Made by a program: the position numbers and the translations under genes. Below are positions 1-8,760 of a stretch of DNA of 64,000 bases, in pieces. This DNA is from Pelomicrobium methylotrophicum. GTDB taxonomy: Bacteria > Pseudomonadota > Gammaproteobacteria > Burkholderiales > UBA6910. The notes below the pieces were generated by a model that searched no databases, was not told the origin of the DNA, and saw only the letters and a list, made by a program, of their open reading frames with translations. Each line of letters begins with the position of its first letter. Position 1 is the first letter of the stretch. The DNA lies in the NCBI RefSeq assembly GCF_008014345.1, contig NZ_VPFL01000003.1:140434-204433 (forward strand), written 5' to 3'.

Positions 1-417
1 CGCCACTTGACCCATGTCCGCCCGCCCCGCGATCTTGGGCTTGAGGGCCGCCATCACCCGCCCCATGTCCTGGGGTCCGGCAGCGCCGCTGGCCATGACC
101 GCTTCCTCGATCAGTGCCTGGAGCTGGTCCTCCGACAGCGGCTGGGGCAGGTATTGCTGGAGGAGCTCGATCTCGAACCGCTCCTTGTCCGCCAGATCCG
201 GCCGGCCCGCCGCGTCGTACTGAGCCGCCGATTCGCGCCGCTGCCTGATCAGCCGTTCCACGATCCCGATCACCTCGCCGTCGGAGAGTTCGCGGCGTTC
301 GTCCACTTCCCGTTGCTGAATCGCTGCGCGCAACATCCGGATCGCAGACAGGCGCTGCGAATCCTTAGCCCGCAGGGCCTCCTTCATGTCTTCGGAGAGG
401 GTGGCCTTGAGCGTCAT
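1..417 (-). CDS. GatB/YqeY domain protein (3' end outside window)
   Basis: The reading frame opens with ATG at 417 and runs off the left edge without a stop, giving the first 139 residues of a protein normally near 148. It is a helical YqeY-type domain (starts MTLKATLSEDMKEALR) related to the tail of the GatB amidotransferase subunit; the family is thought to bind tRNA or act in translation quality, but its exact role is unsettled. It follows rpsU with a 50-base gap on the same strand, the order found in many betaproteobacteria ahead of dnaG and rpoD, so it is probably part of that macromolecular synthesis operon. Recognition of the family is secure; function is not. Confidence 0.85.
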   Translation of the reverse strand, partial: MTLKATLSEDMKEALRAKDSQRLSAIRMLRAAIQQREVDERRELSDGEVIGIVERLIRQRRESAAQYDAAGRPDLADKERFEIELLQQYLPQPLSEDQLQALIEEAVMASGAAGPQDMGRVMAALKPKIAGRADMGQVA

Positions 418-467
418 GGCGAGATACACGGCGCGACCCACCCCACCCTGGGTCGCCAAAATGGCAC

Positions 468-680
468 TCAGTAGGTGCGGGGGGGAAGCTGTTGGCTGCG
501 CAGGCGCTTGTAATGGCGCTTGATCGCCGCGGCCAGCTTGCGTTTGCGTGCCTGGGTGGGCTTCTCGTAATATTCCCTGGACCGCAGCTCGGTGAGTAAC
601 CCGGTCTTCTCGACGGTGCGCTTGAATCGGCGCAACGCCACCTCGAACGGCTCGTTCTCTTTGACCCGGACCGTCGGCAT
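468..680 (-). CDS. rpsU: 30S ribosomal protein S21
   Basis: A 70-residue very basic protein beginning [20 protein letters not shown], the typical S21 start, with the usual length. S21 sits on the 30S platform and helps mRNA 3'-of-anti-SD contacts. The ATG at 680 is preceded by a GGAGGT Shine-Dalgarno. The same frame stays open far upstream across the opposite strand of tsaD, but only this C-terminal part resembles a protein family, so the short form is chosen. It is first gene of the rpsU-yqeY unit and has its own promoter just upstream. Confidence 0.95.
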   Translation of the reverse strand: MPTVRVKENEPFEVALRRFKRTVEKTGLLTELRSREYYEKPTQARKRKLAAAIKRHYKRLRSQQLPPRTY

Positions 681-715
681 ACGATTCGTACCTCCAAGAA
701 GCGGAAAATTTTTTA

Positions 716-745
716 ATTGTACGCGACTCGAAGCGCTTTTACCAA
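716..745 (-). promoter_or_regulatory. Sigma70-type promoter of rpsU
   Basis: On the minus strand a TTGGTA -35 box (740-745) and a TACAAT -10 box (716-721) are 18 bases apart, placing transcription start about 30 bases ahead of the rpsU ATG. Motif match only. Confidence 0.55.
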
Positions 746-761
746 GCGTGCCCACTGCGCG

Positions 762-1820
762 ATGAAAGTCCTCGGCATCGAGACCTCCTGCGACGAGAGC
801 GGCGTCGCTCTCTACGACACTGACCAGGGACTCCGGGCCCATGCCCTCCATTCCCAGGCAGCGCTTCACCGGGAGTACGGGGGGGTAGTGCCGGAGCTGG
901 CCTCCCGGGACCACATCCGGCGGGTGCTGCCCCTTACCCGCCAGGTCCTGGCGCAGGCCGATTGCCCGCTCGAGGCCCTGGACGGGATCGCGTACACGGC
1001 CGGCCCCGGGCTTGCAGGCGCCCTGCTGGCGGGGGCCAGCGTCGCGTGCGGCCTGGCCCGAGCCCTGGGCATCCCGGCGATCGGGGTGCACCATCTGGAG
1101 GGGCACCTTCTTTCGCCCATGCTCGCCACGCCCACGCCACGTTTTCCCTTCGTCGCCCTGCTGGTATCCGGTGGCCACACCCAGCTGATGGAAGTCTCGG
1201 GAATCGGCCAGTACCGACTTCTCGGAGAGACCGTGGACGACGCCGCCGGAGAGGCGTTCGACAAGACGGCGAAGCTCCTGGGGCTGGGCTACCCCGGGGG
1301 CCCGGCCCTTGCCCGTCTGGCCGAGCGCGGAGTCAGCGGTCGTTTCCGTCTTCCTCGGCCGATGCTCGGCAGCGGCGATTTCAACTTCAGTTTCAGTGGG
1401 CTGAAGACGGCGGCCCTGCTGCTCGCCCGGGAGCACGGAGCCGACGAGGCCGCCCGGGCGGATATCGCGCGGGCCTTCGAAGAGGCGGTGGTGGAGGTCC
1501 TGGTGGAAAAGTCCACGGCCGCCATGCTCGCCACCGGACTCGGCCAGCTGGTGGTGGCAGGGGGCGTCGGGGCCAACCGCCGGCTGCGGGAAGCCCTGAC
1601 CCAGCGGGCCCGGGAGACGGGCTTCGAAGTCTTTTATCCGCCGATCGAGCTTTGCACCGACAACGGCGCCATGATCGCCTTCGCAGGCGCTATGCGCCTT
1701 GCCCGCGGCGTGCCAAGGACGGGCTATGGTTACACCGTTCTTCCCCGCTGGGACCTGGCGTTCACGACGCCGGAAGCGGGGGAGCGCAGGCGGCGAGGCC
1801 GTCCAGCAGCGGCTCGGTAG
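762..1820 (+). CDS. tsaD: tRNA threonylcarbamoyladenosine transferase subunit TsaD
   Basis: A 352-residue ASKHA-fold protein that, with TsaB/TsaE/TsaC, makes the t6A base at position 37 of ANN-decoding tRNAs. The start [14 protein letters not shown] is the family hallmark; an in-frame ATG 45 bases upstream would add residues unlike the family, so the ATG at 762 is preferred. Metal-binding histidines lie in GVHHLEGH (about residue 108), the FSFSGLKTA motif is near 210, and a GGVGANRRL nucleotide-binding loop near 268. It is divergent from rpsU, the classical arrangement in proteobacteria, and convergent with plsY. Confidence 0.96.
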   Translation: MKVLGIETSCDESGVALYDTDQGLRAHALHSQAALHREYGGVVPELASRDHIRRVLPLTRQVLAQADCPLEALDGIAYTAGPGLAGALLAGASVACGLARALGIPAIGVHHLEGHLLSPMLATPTPRFPFVALLVSGGHTQLMEVSGIGQYRLLGETVDDAAGEAFDKTAKLLGLGYPGGPALARLAERGVSGRFRLPRPMLGSGDFNFSFSGLKTAALLLAREHGADEAARADIARAFEEAVVEVLVEKSTAAMLATGLGQLVVAGGVGANRRLREALTQRARETGFEVFYPPIELCTDNGAMIAFAGAMRLARGVPRTGYGYTVLPRWDLAFTTPEAGERRRRGRPAAAR

Positions 1821-1848
1821 GGCCCATGGGAACCTCTCCGCCCCGGCC

Positions 1849-2475
1849 TCAAGCGCCGGGGTGGCGGCCAGTAGGCTGGGAGCGGCCGATGCGCGTCTCC
1901 GTGCCCGCGATCAACCTCTGAATGTTGGCGCGATGGCGCCACGCCAGCAACGTGGCCATCAGGAGCGTCACCCCGGTATAGAGGTGCCAGCCGAAGAAGC
2001 CCGCGGCGACGAGAGGCGCCACACCCGCCGCCGTCAGCGCGGCAAGGGAGGAAAATCTGAAGAGCGCTGCCGTCGCGATCCACACGCCCGCCAGGATCAG
2101 TCCCAGCCCCGGCGAGAGCGCCGCCAGGACGCCAGCCGCCGTGGCCACGCCCTTGCCGCCCCGGAACCTCAGGAAGATCGGATAAAGGTGCCCCAGGAAC
2201 ACCGCGGCCGCCGCCATAGCCACGGCCTCCTCGCCCCCGCCGAGCCGCGGTGCGAGCCCACGGGCGAGGATCACCGCCACGGCGCCCTTTCCGGCGTCCC
2301 CGAGCAGCGTGAACACCGCGGCGAGCTTGTTTCCGGTGCGCAATACATTGGTGGCCCCCGGATTGCCCGAACCATAGCCGCGGGGATCGGGCAGACCCAG
2401 CACGCGGCTGACCACCACCGCAAACGGGATCGATCCCAACAGGTACGCCGCCACCGCCAATGCTATCGTGGCCAT
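1849..2475 (-). CDS. plsY: Glycerol-3-phosphate acyltransferase PlsY
   Basis: A 208-residue polytopic membrane enzyme that transfers an acyl group from acyl-phosphate to glycerol 3-phosphate in the inner membrane, the first step of phospholipid synthesis. Family motifs are visible: the [11 protein letters not shown] phosphate-binding loop (about 36-46), [12 protein letters not shown] (about 104-115) and a later cytoplasmic loop with WRHRANI. Length is normal. It diverges from folB and converges on tsaD, a neighbourhood conserved in betaproteobacteria. Confidence 0.95.
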   Translation of the reverse strand: MATIALAVAAYLLGSIPFAVVVSRVLGLPDPRGYGSGNPGATNVLRTGNKLAAVFTLLGDAGKGAVAVILARGLAPRLGGGEEAVAMAAAAVFLGHLYPIFLRFRGGKGVATAAGVLAALSPGLGLILAGVWIATAALFRFSSLAALTAAGVAPLVAAGFFGWHLYTGVTLLMATLLAWRHRANIQRLIAGTETRIGRSQPTGRHPGA

Positions 2476-2549
2476 CGAGCAAATGTCCTAGAATGGCGCC
2501 TTCCCGATTTTACGTCACGCCCTGCGTGGCGGTCACGGTGGGGCGGTCC

Positions 2550-2909
2550 ATGGACATCATCTTCATTCGCGAGCTCCGGGCGGAAACGCTGGTGGGAATC
2601 TACGCCTGGGAGCGTCAGGTGCGGCAGACCATCGAGATCGACCTGGAGATCGCGCTGCCTTCCAGCCGTGCCTGTGAAACCGATAACGTCGAGGACACCA
2701 TCGACTATTCCAGGGTTGTGCGTCGCGTCCACGAAGAGCTGGAACGCCACCAGTTCAAGCTGCTGGAGGCGCTGGCCGAACATCTTGCCCGTTGCATCCG
2801 CGAGGAATTCAAGGCGCCATGGGTGAGGGTCAGCGTGGCCAAGTTGCGCATGATGCACGGCGTAAAGCAGTTAGGCGTGGTCATCGAGCGGGGGCAGCGG
2901 CCGGGCTGA
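2550..2909 (+). CDS. folB: Dihydroneopterin aldolase
   Basis: A 119-residue enzyme of folate synthesis that cleaves 7,8-dihydroneopterin to 6-hydroxymethyl-dihydropterin and glycolaldehyde. The start MDIIFIRELRAETLVGIY and the ERQVRQTIEIDLE segment are typical, with the catalytic lysine in the later VAKLRMMHG region. The open frame begins 90 bases earlier, but the upstream 30 residues do not match the family; ATG at 2550 gives the expected size. Divergent from plsY. Confidence 0.93.
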   Translation: MDIIFIRELRAETLVGIYAWERQVRQTIEIDLEIALPSSRACETDNVEDTIDYSRVVRRVHEELERHQFKLLEALAEHLARCIREEFKAPWVRVSVAKLRMMHGVKQLGVVIERGQRPG

Positions 2910-2923
2910 ACAGCCCTTCCCCC

Positions 2924-3667
2924 TCAGAAGAACGTCCCTTTGATGAGGAGTGAGAGCCCGCTCAGCACCAGCACCGCGCCCAGGGCCTGCCGCACCCGGC
3001 GGTGGCTGAGGCCCAGATGCACCCGGCTTCCAAGCTTGAGCGCGAGCAGCATGACCGGGGCGAGGACCAAGGCCGCGACAACGACCTTAAGGTGCAGCAG
3101 GAGGCCCGTTGCTGCAAACGCGACGATGCGCAGCGCGGTGCTGAGGGTGATCATGGCGGACATGGTGCTGCGAAGCTCCCCCCGGTCCTCGATGCGCCGC
3201 GAAAGATAAATGGCGTACACCGGACCACCGGTGCCGAACAACGCCGTGAAGGTCCCGCCTACCAAGCCCGCCGGCAGCACCCAGGCACGGCCGATCTCAC
3301 CGCGGAAGCTGGGCTCGAGCATGCTGTAGACCCCGAAGAGCAGCACAAAGGCGCCGAGCCCGAGCTGCAGGGGTGCGGCGGGCAGCCGGGCGAGCAGCGT
3401 CGCGCCGATGCCGATGCCCACCACGGCCACCGGCACCAGCCATGCCAGCTCGCGGCGATTGAGCCGGCCGGCGTGGCCCCGCCGCAGCAGGAAGGAACCC
3501 GCGAACTCCATCAGTACCATGGTGGGCACCACCTGCTGCAGGGGCAGCAGGTGGGCGAGCACCGGTACCGCGATGAGCGACGACCCGAAGCCGGTCATGC
3601 CGAACACGAAGAAGGCGGCGAAGACCGCCAGCGGCGCGACGATCAGGACTTCAAGCTCCACCCCCAT
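2924..3667 (-). CDS. Sulfite exporter TauE/SafE family permease
   Basis: A 247-residue membrane protein with about seven to eight hydrophobic segments and the family's GMTGFGSSLIAVPVLA pattern near residues 23-38, repeated in the second half (GGTFTALFGTGGPVYA). TauE/SafE proteins move small organic or sulfur oxyanions out of the cell, but individual substrates are rarely known. It lies 7 bases after the xerD stop on the same strand, separate from the second, sequence-distinct TauE protein inside the sulfonate cluster at 13.1 kb, so its role could be unrelated. Confidence 0.85.
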   Translation of the reverse strand: MGVELEVLIVAPLAVFAAFFVFGMTGFGSSLIAVPVLAHLLPLQQVVPTMVLMEFAGSFLLRRGHAGRLNRRELAWLVPVAVVGIGIGATLLARLPAAPLQLGLGAFVLLFGVYSMLEPSFRGEIGRAWVLPAGLVGGTFTALFGTGGPVYAIYLSRRIEDRGELRSTMSAMITLSTALRIVAFAATGLLLHLKVVVAALVLAPVMLLALKLGSRVHLGLSHRRVRQALGAVLVLSGLSLLIKGTFF

Positions 3668-3674
3668 CCCCCGT

Positions 3675-4574
3675 TCAGCCGCGAGGGTGATGCTTGGCGT
3701 GAAGCTGCTTGAGCCGCTCCCGGGCGACGTGGGTGTAGATCTGGGTCGTGGAAATGTCCGAGTGGCCCAGCAACAGCTGCACCACCCGCAAGTCCGCTCC
3801 GTGGTTAAGCAAGTGAGTGGCGAAGGCGTGACGCAGGGTATGGGGCGAGAGGGGCGAGCGCACGCCGGCCCGCCGCGCGTAGCGCTTCATCAGGTGCCAG
3901 AACGCCTGCCGCGTCATGGGCTCGGCACGGGCCGTGAGAAACAAAGCCGAGGCCGCGTGCCCGGCCAAGAGTCGAGGCCGCGCCTCCTCGAGGTAGCGTT
4001 TGAGCCACGCCACCGCCTCCTCGCCCAGGGGCACGAGGCGTTCCTTGCCACCCTTGCCCAACACCCGGACAACACCCATGTCCAGGCTCACCTGAGCGAG
4101 GGTGATCGCCACCAGCTCTGACACCCGCAACCCTGACGCGTAGAGCATCTCCAGCATCGCCTTGTCCCGCAGTCCCCGGGGAGTGCGCACGTCGGGGGCA
4201 TCGAGCAGACGCTCCACGTCCGCTTCGGTGAGGCTCCTAGGAACCGCGCGGGGCACCTTAGGGGCGTCGATGTGCAGGGTAGGGTCATCGAGAATTTGGC
4301 CCTCCCGCAGCAGGAACCGATAGAAGCGCTTGAAGCTGGAAAGCTGGCGGCTTGTGGTGCGAGGGCGGGCCCGGCCCGCCACCCGATCAGCAAGGTAGTC
4401 CAGCAGGTCAGCCCGCGTCGCCTCCGGCAGCGCCCGGCCACGCTCGCGAGAAAGCCACTCGGCCAGCAGGCGCAGGTCGCGGCGGTAGGCCTCCAGCGTG
4501 TTCTGGGACAACCCTTCCTCCAGCCACAAGCTGTCGCAGAACCGATCGAGGAGCTTCTCCTCAACGTCTCTCAT
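3675..4574 (-). CDS. xerD: Site-specific tyrosine recombinase XerD
   Basis: A 299-residue tyrosine recombinase, the normal XerD length. It acts with XerC and FtsK at the dif site to resolve chromosome dimers. The N-terminal SAM-like core-binding domain covers about residues 5-90, and the catalytic domain follows with the arginine in SGLRVSELV, HTLRHAFATHLL, the LLGHSDISTTQ box and the nucleophilic tyrosine in IYTHV. The open frame continues 95 codons upstream through the opposite frame of the repair gene; MRDVEEKLLD at 4574 is the family start. It overlaps the methyltransferase gene by 14 bases. XerC versus XerD cannot be fully separated by eye. Confidence 0.9.
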   Translation of the reverse strand: MRDVEEKLLDRFCDSLWLEEGLSQNTLEAYRRDLRLLAEWLSRERGRALPEATRADLLDYLADRVAGRARPRTTSRQLSSFKRFYRFLLREGQILDDPTLHIDAPKVPRAVPRSLTEADVERLLDAPDVRTPRGLRDKAMLEMLYASGLRVSELVAITLAQVSLDMGVVRVLGKGGKERLVPLGEEAVAWLKRYLEEARPRLLAGHAASALFLTARAEPMTRQAFWHLMKRYARRAGVRSPLSPHTLRHAFATHLLNHGADLRVVQLLLGHSDISTTQIYTHVARERLKQLHAKHHPRG

Positions 4575-5058
4575 GCTCGAGCAGCCAGCGCTTGATGGCC
4601 ACCGGCGCGCCCGACCGGGTGTGCAGGAAGCCGCCCAGGCCATCCGCCGCCACGACCCGGTGGCAGGGGACGACGAGGGGAACGGGATTGGCACCGCACG
4701 CGCGCCCCACGGCCCGGGGCGCCGTGTGAAGCGCCTTCGCGACAGCGGCGTAGCTGCGAGTCTGCCCGCTTGGAATGGCGGCCACCGCCTCCCAGACCCG
4801 CTGTTGAAACGGGGTGCCGGACAGACGCACCGGCAGGTCGAAGCGCAGCCGCGGGTCACGAAGATAGGCCCGCAACTGTTCGCACACTTCGCGCGCGAGC
4901 GCGGACTGCGGCGCGAGCACCGGTGTCCCCAAGGGGAGATAGTCGATGCGCACCAGCCAGTCCTCCTCGGTGGTTACGCCCAACACCGCAAAGGGCGCGG
5001 CGAGCCGGGCCTGATGGTCGAACCGGTCAGCCTGCCGCCAGCGCGCGGATCTGCTCAT
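4561..5058 (-). CDS. Methylated-DNA--protein-cysteine S-methyltransferase (Ogt/AGT family)
   Basis: A 165-residue suicide repair protein that takes the alkyl group from O6-alkylguanine onto its own cysteine. The active-site motif PCHRV is at about residues 130-134, preceded by the DNA-binding helix region GTPFQQRVWEAVAAIPSGQ and followed by the GGFLHT loop. The N-terminal ~80 residues are shortened and variable relative to Ada/Ogt, which is common. It overlaps both neighbours (32 bases with the upstream dehydrogenase, 14 with xerD), so translation of the three is probably coupled. Confidence 0.9.
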   Translation of the reverse strand: MSRSARWRQADRFDHQARLAAPFAVLGVTTEEDWLVRIDYLPLGTPVLAPQSALAREVCEQLRAYLRDPRLRFDLPVRLSGTPFQQRVWEAVAAIPSGQTRSYAAVAKALHTAPRAVGRACGANPVPLVVPCHRVVAADGLGGFLHTRSGAPVAIKRWLLEHERR

Positions 5059-6031
5059 ACAGGGCGTCCCCCACCTGAATGCCCTCCCGGCGTGCCTTGG
5101 CTTCCAGCGCCAGGCGCCGCTCGCCAGGAAGCCTTACGCCGGGGTCGGCCAGCATCTTCGCGATGAGGGTCTCGATGCGTTCGAGATAGACAGCGCGGCC
5201 GGCCACGGCGTCCGGGTCGATCGCCAGGAACGCCTGGCCGATGCGCGGCCGGTTGCCTTCGTCCACGAAAAACGAATCGGCCTCGAAGCCCATGGCCGCC
5301 CCGGTCAGGGCGCAACACAATAGCTCCACCATGAGCGCCAGCATCGCCCCCTTGACGCCGCCGGCCGGCATCATGCTCCCCTGCAGCGCGGCGTCGGGGT
5401 CGGTCGTGGGCTTGCCCTCTCTGTCCAGTGCCCAGCCCTCCGGAATCGGCTTGCCTTGGCTCTTGGCCACCATGATCTTGCCACGGGCCACCTCGGATAG
5501 GGAGAGATCGATGACGAGCGGCGGGCGGCCGTGGCGGGGAAACACGGCGGCAATCGGATTCGTGCCGAAGAGGGGCGTCTTTCCGCCCCAGGGAGCGATC
5601 GCCGCCGGAGAATTGCCAAACGCTAGGCCCACCAAGCCCGCCTCCGCGACCGGTCCCAAATGCAGCGCCGCGGCACCAAAGTGGTTGCTGTTGGTCACCC
5701 CTGCGAAGCCCACGCCGTATTCCTGAGCCCGCCGGATCGCCTCCTGCACCGCCAGCGCGCAGGCCTCGTAAGCCATGCCGCAGGCGGCGTCCACCAAGCA
5801 TGCCGCCTTCTTCTCGCGCGCAACCTTCGGCACCGCCTTGCCGTCGGTGCGGCCGTTCTTTAAATGGGCGCAGTAAAGGGGCACGCGGGACACCCCATGG
5901 GACGCGAGCCCTTGGGCATCGGCTGCGACCAGCGCTTCCGCAGCCGCCCGGGCCATGGACCCGGAGGCGCCGCAGCGTAGGAACGCCTGGGTGACAAGGG
6001 CGCGAAGCTCCTCCATCGATACCGTCGGCAT
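5027..6031 (-). CDS. comC: Ldh/ComC-family 2-hydroxyacid dehydrogenase, probable (R)-sulfolactate dehydrogenase
   Basis: A 334-residue NAD(P)-dependent oxidoreductase of the malate/L-sulfolactate dehydrogenase (type 2) fold, clear from ASHGVSRVPLY near residues 43-53, GVTNSNHFGAA near 109-119 and the GTNPIAAVFP segment. ComC reduces sulfopyruvate to (R)-sulfolactate, the SuyAB substrate. It lies 4 bases after the SlcC-like gene and at the far end of the sulfonate cluster, the pairing known from Chromohalobacter salexigens, where SlcC plus ComC convert (S)- to (R)-sulfolactate. Malate, ureidoglycolate or sulfomalate remain possible substrates; the symbol rests on context as well as family. Confidence 0.72.
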   Translation of the reverse strand: MPTVSMEELRALVTQAFLRCGASGSMARAAAEALVAADAQGLASHGVSRVPLYCAHLKNGRTDGKAVPKVAREKKAACLVDAACGMAYEACALAVQEAIRRAQEYGVGFAGVTNSNHFGAAALHLGPVAEAGLVGLAFGNSPAAIAPWGGKTPLFGTNPIAAVFPRHGRPPLVIDLSLSEVARGKIMVAKSQGKPIPEGWALDREGKPTTDPDAALQGSMMPAGGVKGAMLALMVELLCCALTGAAMGFEADSFFVDEGNRPRIGQAFLAIDPDAVAGRAVYLERIETLIAKMLADPGVRLPGERRLALEAKARREGIQVGDALYEQIRALAAG

Positions 6032-6035
6032 CGTC

Positions 6036-6980
6036 TTAGCCCCTGTGGCGCGAGAGGTGTTCAGCCACCCGCTCGGCGATCATGGCGCTCACGCGCTCGT
6101 TGGACTCCCGGGTCACTCCTGCCACGTGGGGCGTGAGGATGAGGTTCGGCGCGCCTTTAAGCGCCGCGAAAGGGGAGCCTGCAGGCAACGGTTCCTGGGC
6201 GAAGACGTCGATGGCTGCACCGCCCAGGTGTCCGGCCGTGAGCAGCTCCACCAGCGCCTGCTCGTCGACGATCCCACCCCGGGCGGTGTTCACCAGGATC
6301 GCCCCTTTCTTCATGGCAGAAAGCTGCTGGCGGTTGAGCAACGCCCGGGTCTTGTCGGTGAGAGGCACGTGCAGGGAGACCACATCGCTCGTCGAGAGCA
6401 ATTCGGCCAGCTCCACCCGCCGGATGCCGATTTCCGCCAGGGCAGGATCATCGCTCCGGAGGGCCGGGTCGTAGGCCACCACTTGCATGCCCAGCGCCCG
6501 CGCCAAGCGCGCCGTGAGCCGACCGATGTGGCCGCAGCCGATCAGGCCCAAAGTCTTGCCCCCCAGCTCGCGACCGCCGGAGAGGGTCGTGCGCGGCCAT
6601 TCGCCATCGATGACGGCGTCGGTGGACGCGTACTGGCCACGCAGCAGTGCCATGGCGGTGCCGATCACGTACTCGGCCACCGCAGCGGCGTTGGCGCCGC
6701 TTGCCGGGATCACTTCCACGGCGCGCGCCCTGCAGGCCGCCACGTCGATGTTGTCCAGCCCCACGCCTAAGCGACCCACGACTTTCAAGCGCTGGGCGGC
6801 GGACAGAAGCGCCTCATCGACCCGGGTGCGGTTGCGTACGATGAGCGCGTCGGCATCTTTCGCCAGACTGAGGAGCCGGGAGCGTTCCTCCACCAGCGTC
6901 GGCTCGTAGATCACGCTGAAGTCGGCCCGCAGCGCGTCGACAGCAGTCTCGTCCATGAATTCGGATATCACGATGTTCAT
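6036..6980 (-). CDS. slcC: D-isomer-specific 2-hydroxyacid dehydrogenase, probable (S)-sulfolactate dehydrogenase
   Basis: A 314-residue PGDH-type dehydrogenase. The Rossmann motif GLIGCGHIG is at about 144-152; the catalytic arginine is in VNTARGGIVDE, with the glutamate near 261 and the histidine in TPHVAGVT. The start MNIVISEFMDE at 6980 matches the family; the frame opens 14 codons earlier with poor similarity. SlcC oxidises (S)-sulfolactate to sulfopyruvate. Its position next to a ComC-type enzyme and with suyAB makes this assignment reasonable. 3-Phosphoglycerate or another 2-hydroxyacid cannot be excluded from sequence alone. Confidence 0.7.
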   Translation of the reverse strand: MNIVISEFMDETAVDALRADFSVIYEPTLVEERSRLLSLAKDADALIVRNRTRVDEALLSAAQRLKVVGRLGVGLDNIDVAACRARAVEVIPASGANAAAVAEYVIGTAMALLRGQYASTDAVIDGEWPRTTLSGGRELGGKTLGLIGCGHIGRLTARLARALGMQVVAYDPALRSDDPALAEIGIRRVELAELLSTSDVVSLHVPLTDKTRALLNRQQLSAMKKGAILVNTARGGIVDEQALVELLTAGHLGGAAIDVFAQEPLPAGSPFAALKGAPNLILTPHVAGVTRESNERVSAMIAERVAEHLSRHRG

Positions 6981-6999
6981 CTGAATCTCTTTGGGATGG

Positions 7000-8745
7000 C
7001 TATTGCCGCACGCCGTTGGCACGCCCGGGCTCCGGTTCCCGGAGCAGCGTTTCGCCCGGACGCACCCGGGTGAATTCCACCGGTCGGGTGGTGGTTCCGA
7101 GGACGCCGTCCTGAAGGTGGACGCAGGTGTAATAGGAGGCGTTCAGGTCCCCTGCCTGGGGGAAGTCTTCGCGGTAATGGGCGCCGCGGGAGTTTTCCCT
7201 CGCGAGGGCGGCGGTGACGATGGCTTTGCTCACGAGCAACAGGCTCTCCAGGTTGAGCCAATCGTGCCAGGTCAGGTTGTAAGCGAGATCGTTCCCGGGC
7301 ACGCCCGCCTTGGAGAGCCGATGGGAAAGTTCATCGAGCGCGTCGCGGGCGCGCCGCAGGCCCTGCGCGTCCCGCAGGATGCCAGCGTCGTTCCACATGA
7401 CCTCGAAGAGGGCTTCGCGAATCGCCGCAATATCCGCCGGCGGCTTGCCGAGGGGCGAGCGGCAGCGGGCAATGGCGGCGTCGATGGCCGCCGTGTCCGG
7501 CTCGTGCCACTCGCCCCTCGTCGGGACCCAGGCCGCCATGGAGTCGCCAGCGATGCCGCCGAACACGGTGGAGTTGGCCACCCCGTTGCCGCCCAGGCGA
7601 TTCGCCCCGTGCACCCCACCCGTGTCTTCGCCCGCAGCGAACAGCCCCGGCAACTCGGTCGTGCAATCGGGCGCGAAGACAACACCGCCCATCATGTAGT
7701 GGGCGGTAGGCACCACTTCCACGAGCCCGCTGGCGAGATCGAAGCCGCAATCGGCGCAGCGCTCCACCATGCCCTTGAACTGGCGCCTCACGTTCTGCGG
7801 CCCGAGGTGGGACATCTTGAGGTACACGCCGCCGTTGGGGGTGGTTCGTCCCTCGCGCATCTCCATGAAGATCGCCCGGGAGACGACGTCGCGAGTCGCC
7901 CGTTCGGCGCGCGGATCGTAGCGCTCCATGAAGCGCTCGCCCGCGCCGTTCAAAAGATGGCCGCCGGCGCCGCGCAGCCCTTCCTCCAGCACCGTGCCGG
8001 TCATGCGGGTGTGGGAGCCGGCGAGCAGCCCCGTGGGGTGGAACTGCACCATCTCCATGTCGCGCAGGGTGAGCCCGGCCCGCAGCGCCATCGCCATCCC
8101 GTCGCAGCTCTTGTCGCCGGAAGGCGTGTGGTACTTGTACATGGTGGGACCGCCCCCGGTGGCGAGCAGCACCGCACGGGCCTGCACGAACACAAACTCG
8201 CCGCTTCTCATATCGATCATCAGAACGCCCGAGAGCGCCCGGCCATCGCGGCTCTTGACCAGCTCCACCGCCCGGTGCTCTTCCAGCCGCCGGATGCCCC
8301 GCGCCCACACCTGCTCGGCCAAGCGGTTGATGATCTCAATGCCGGTCAAATCCCCCTTATGCACCGTGCGGTCGAAGCTCTGGCCGGCGAAGGCCTTCTG
8401 GTGGAGCGTCCCGTCCGGATTGCGGTCGAAGAAGCAGCCCAGCTCATTTTCGAGCTCCCGCACCCGCTCCACCGCCCCTGACACCAGGGTCCAGGCGAGC
8501 TCCTGGTGCGGTAGCCACTTGCCCCCCTCGATCGTGTCCATAAAGTGGCGCTCGACCGAGTCGCCCGCGGCCAGGGCCACGTTGTAGCCGCCCTGCACCA
8601 TACGGGTACAGCCGCATTTTCCCAGCAGGCCCTTCACGGCCACGGTGATCTCGAGCTGGGGCGCCGCCTTGTGAGCGTGCAGGGCGGCAAAGAGGCCCGC
8701 CCCGCCGGAGCCGAGGATCAGGATGTCGGTTTTAACGGTGTGCAC
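7000..8745 (-). CDS. Succinate dehydrogenase/fumarate reductase-type flavoprotein subunit, atypical FAD site
   Basis: A 581-residue flavoprotein of the SdhA/FrdA/NadB superfamily. The dinucleotide fold ILGSGGAGLFAA is at 9-20, the active-site HPTG near 245, ERFMERYDP near 284, a conserved AHYMMGG near 363 and HGANRLGGNG near 400. The position that carries the covalently flavinylated histidine in SdhA/FrdA (the SHT motif) reads GCT, so FAD is probably non-covalent. The other subunits of such a complex (Fe-S and two membrane anchors) lie 6 kb upstream in the same operon. The conserved dicarboxylate-site residues suggest a succinate- or fumarate-like substrate, but the specific compound is unknown. 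Confidence 0.8.
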   Translation of the reverse strand: MHTVKTDILILGSGGAGLFAALHAHKAAPQLEITVAVKGLLGKCGCTRMVQGGYNVALAAGDSVERHFMDTIEGGKWLPHQELAWTLVSGAVERVRELENELGCFFDRNPDGTLHQKAFAGQSFDRTVHKGDLTGIEIINRLAEQVWARGIRRLEEHRAVELVKSRDGRALSGVLMIDMRSGEFVFVQARAVLLATGGGPTMYKYHTPSGDKSCDGMAMALRAGLTLRDMEMVQFHPTGLLAGSHTRMTGTVLEEGLRGAGGHLLNGAGERFMERYDPRAERATRDVVSRAIFMEMREGRTTPNGGVYLKMSHLGPQNVRRQFKGMVERCADCGFDLASGLVEVVPTAHYMMGGVVFAPDCTTELPGLFAAGEDTGGVHGANRLGGNGVANSTVFGGIAGDSMAAWVPTRGEWHEPDTAAIDAAIARCRSPLGKPPADIAAIREALFEVMWNDAGILRDAQGLRRARDALDELSHRLSKAGVPGNDLAYNLTWHDWLNLESLLLVSKAIVTAALARENSRGAHYREDFPQAGDLNASYYTCVHLQDGVLGTTTRPVEFTRVRPGETLLREPEPGRANGVRQ

Positions 8746-8760
8746 GGCCGTTCAAGGTTT

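Noticed and set aside
468..1436. Long minus-strand frame of about 320 codons ending in S21
   Set aside because: Only the last 70 codons resemble a protein; the rest is the antisense of tsaD and is kept open by high GC content.
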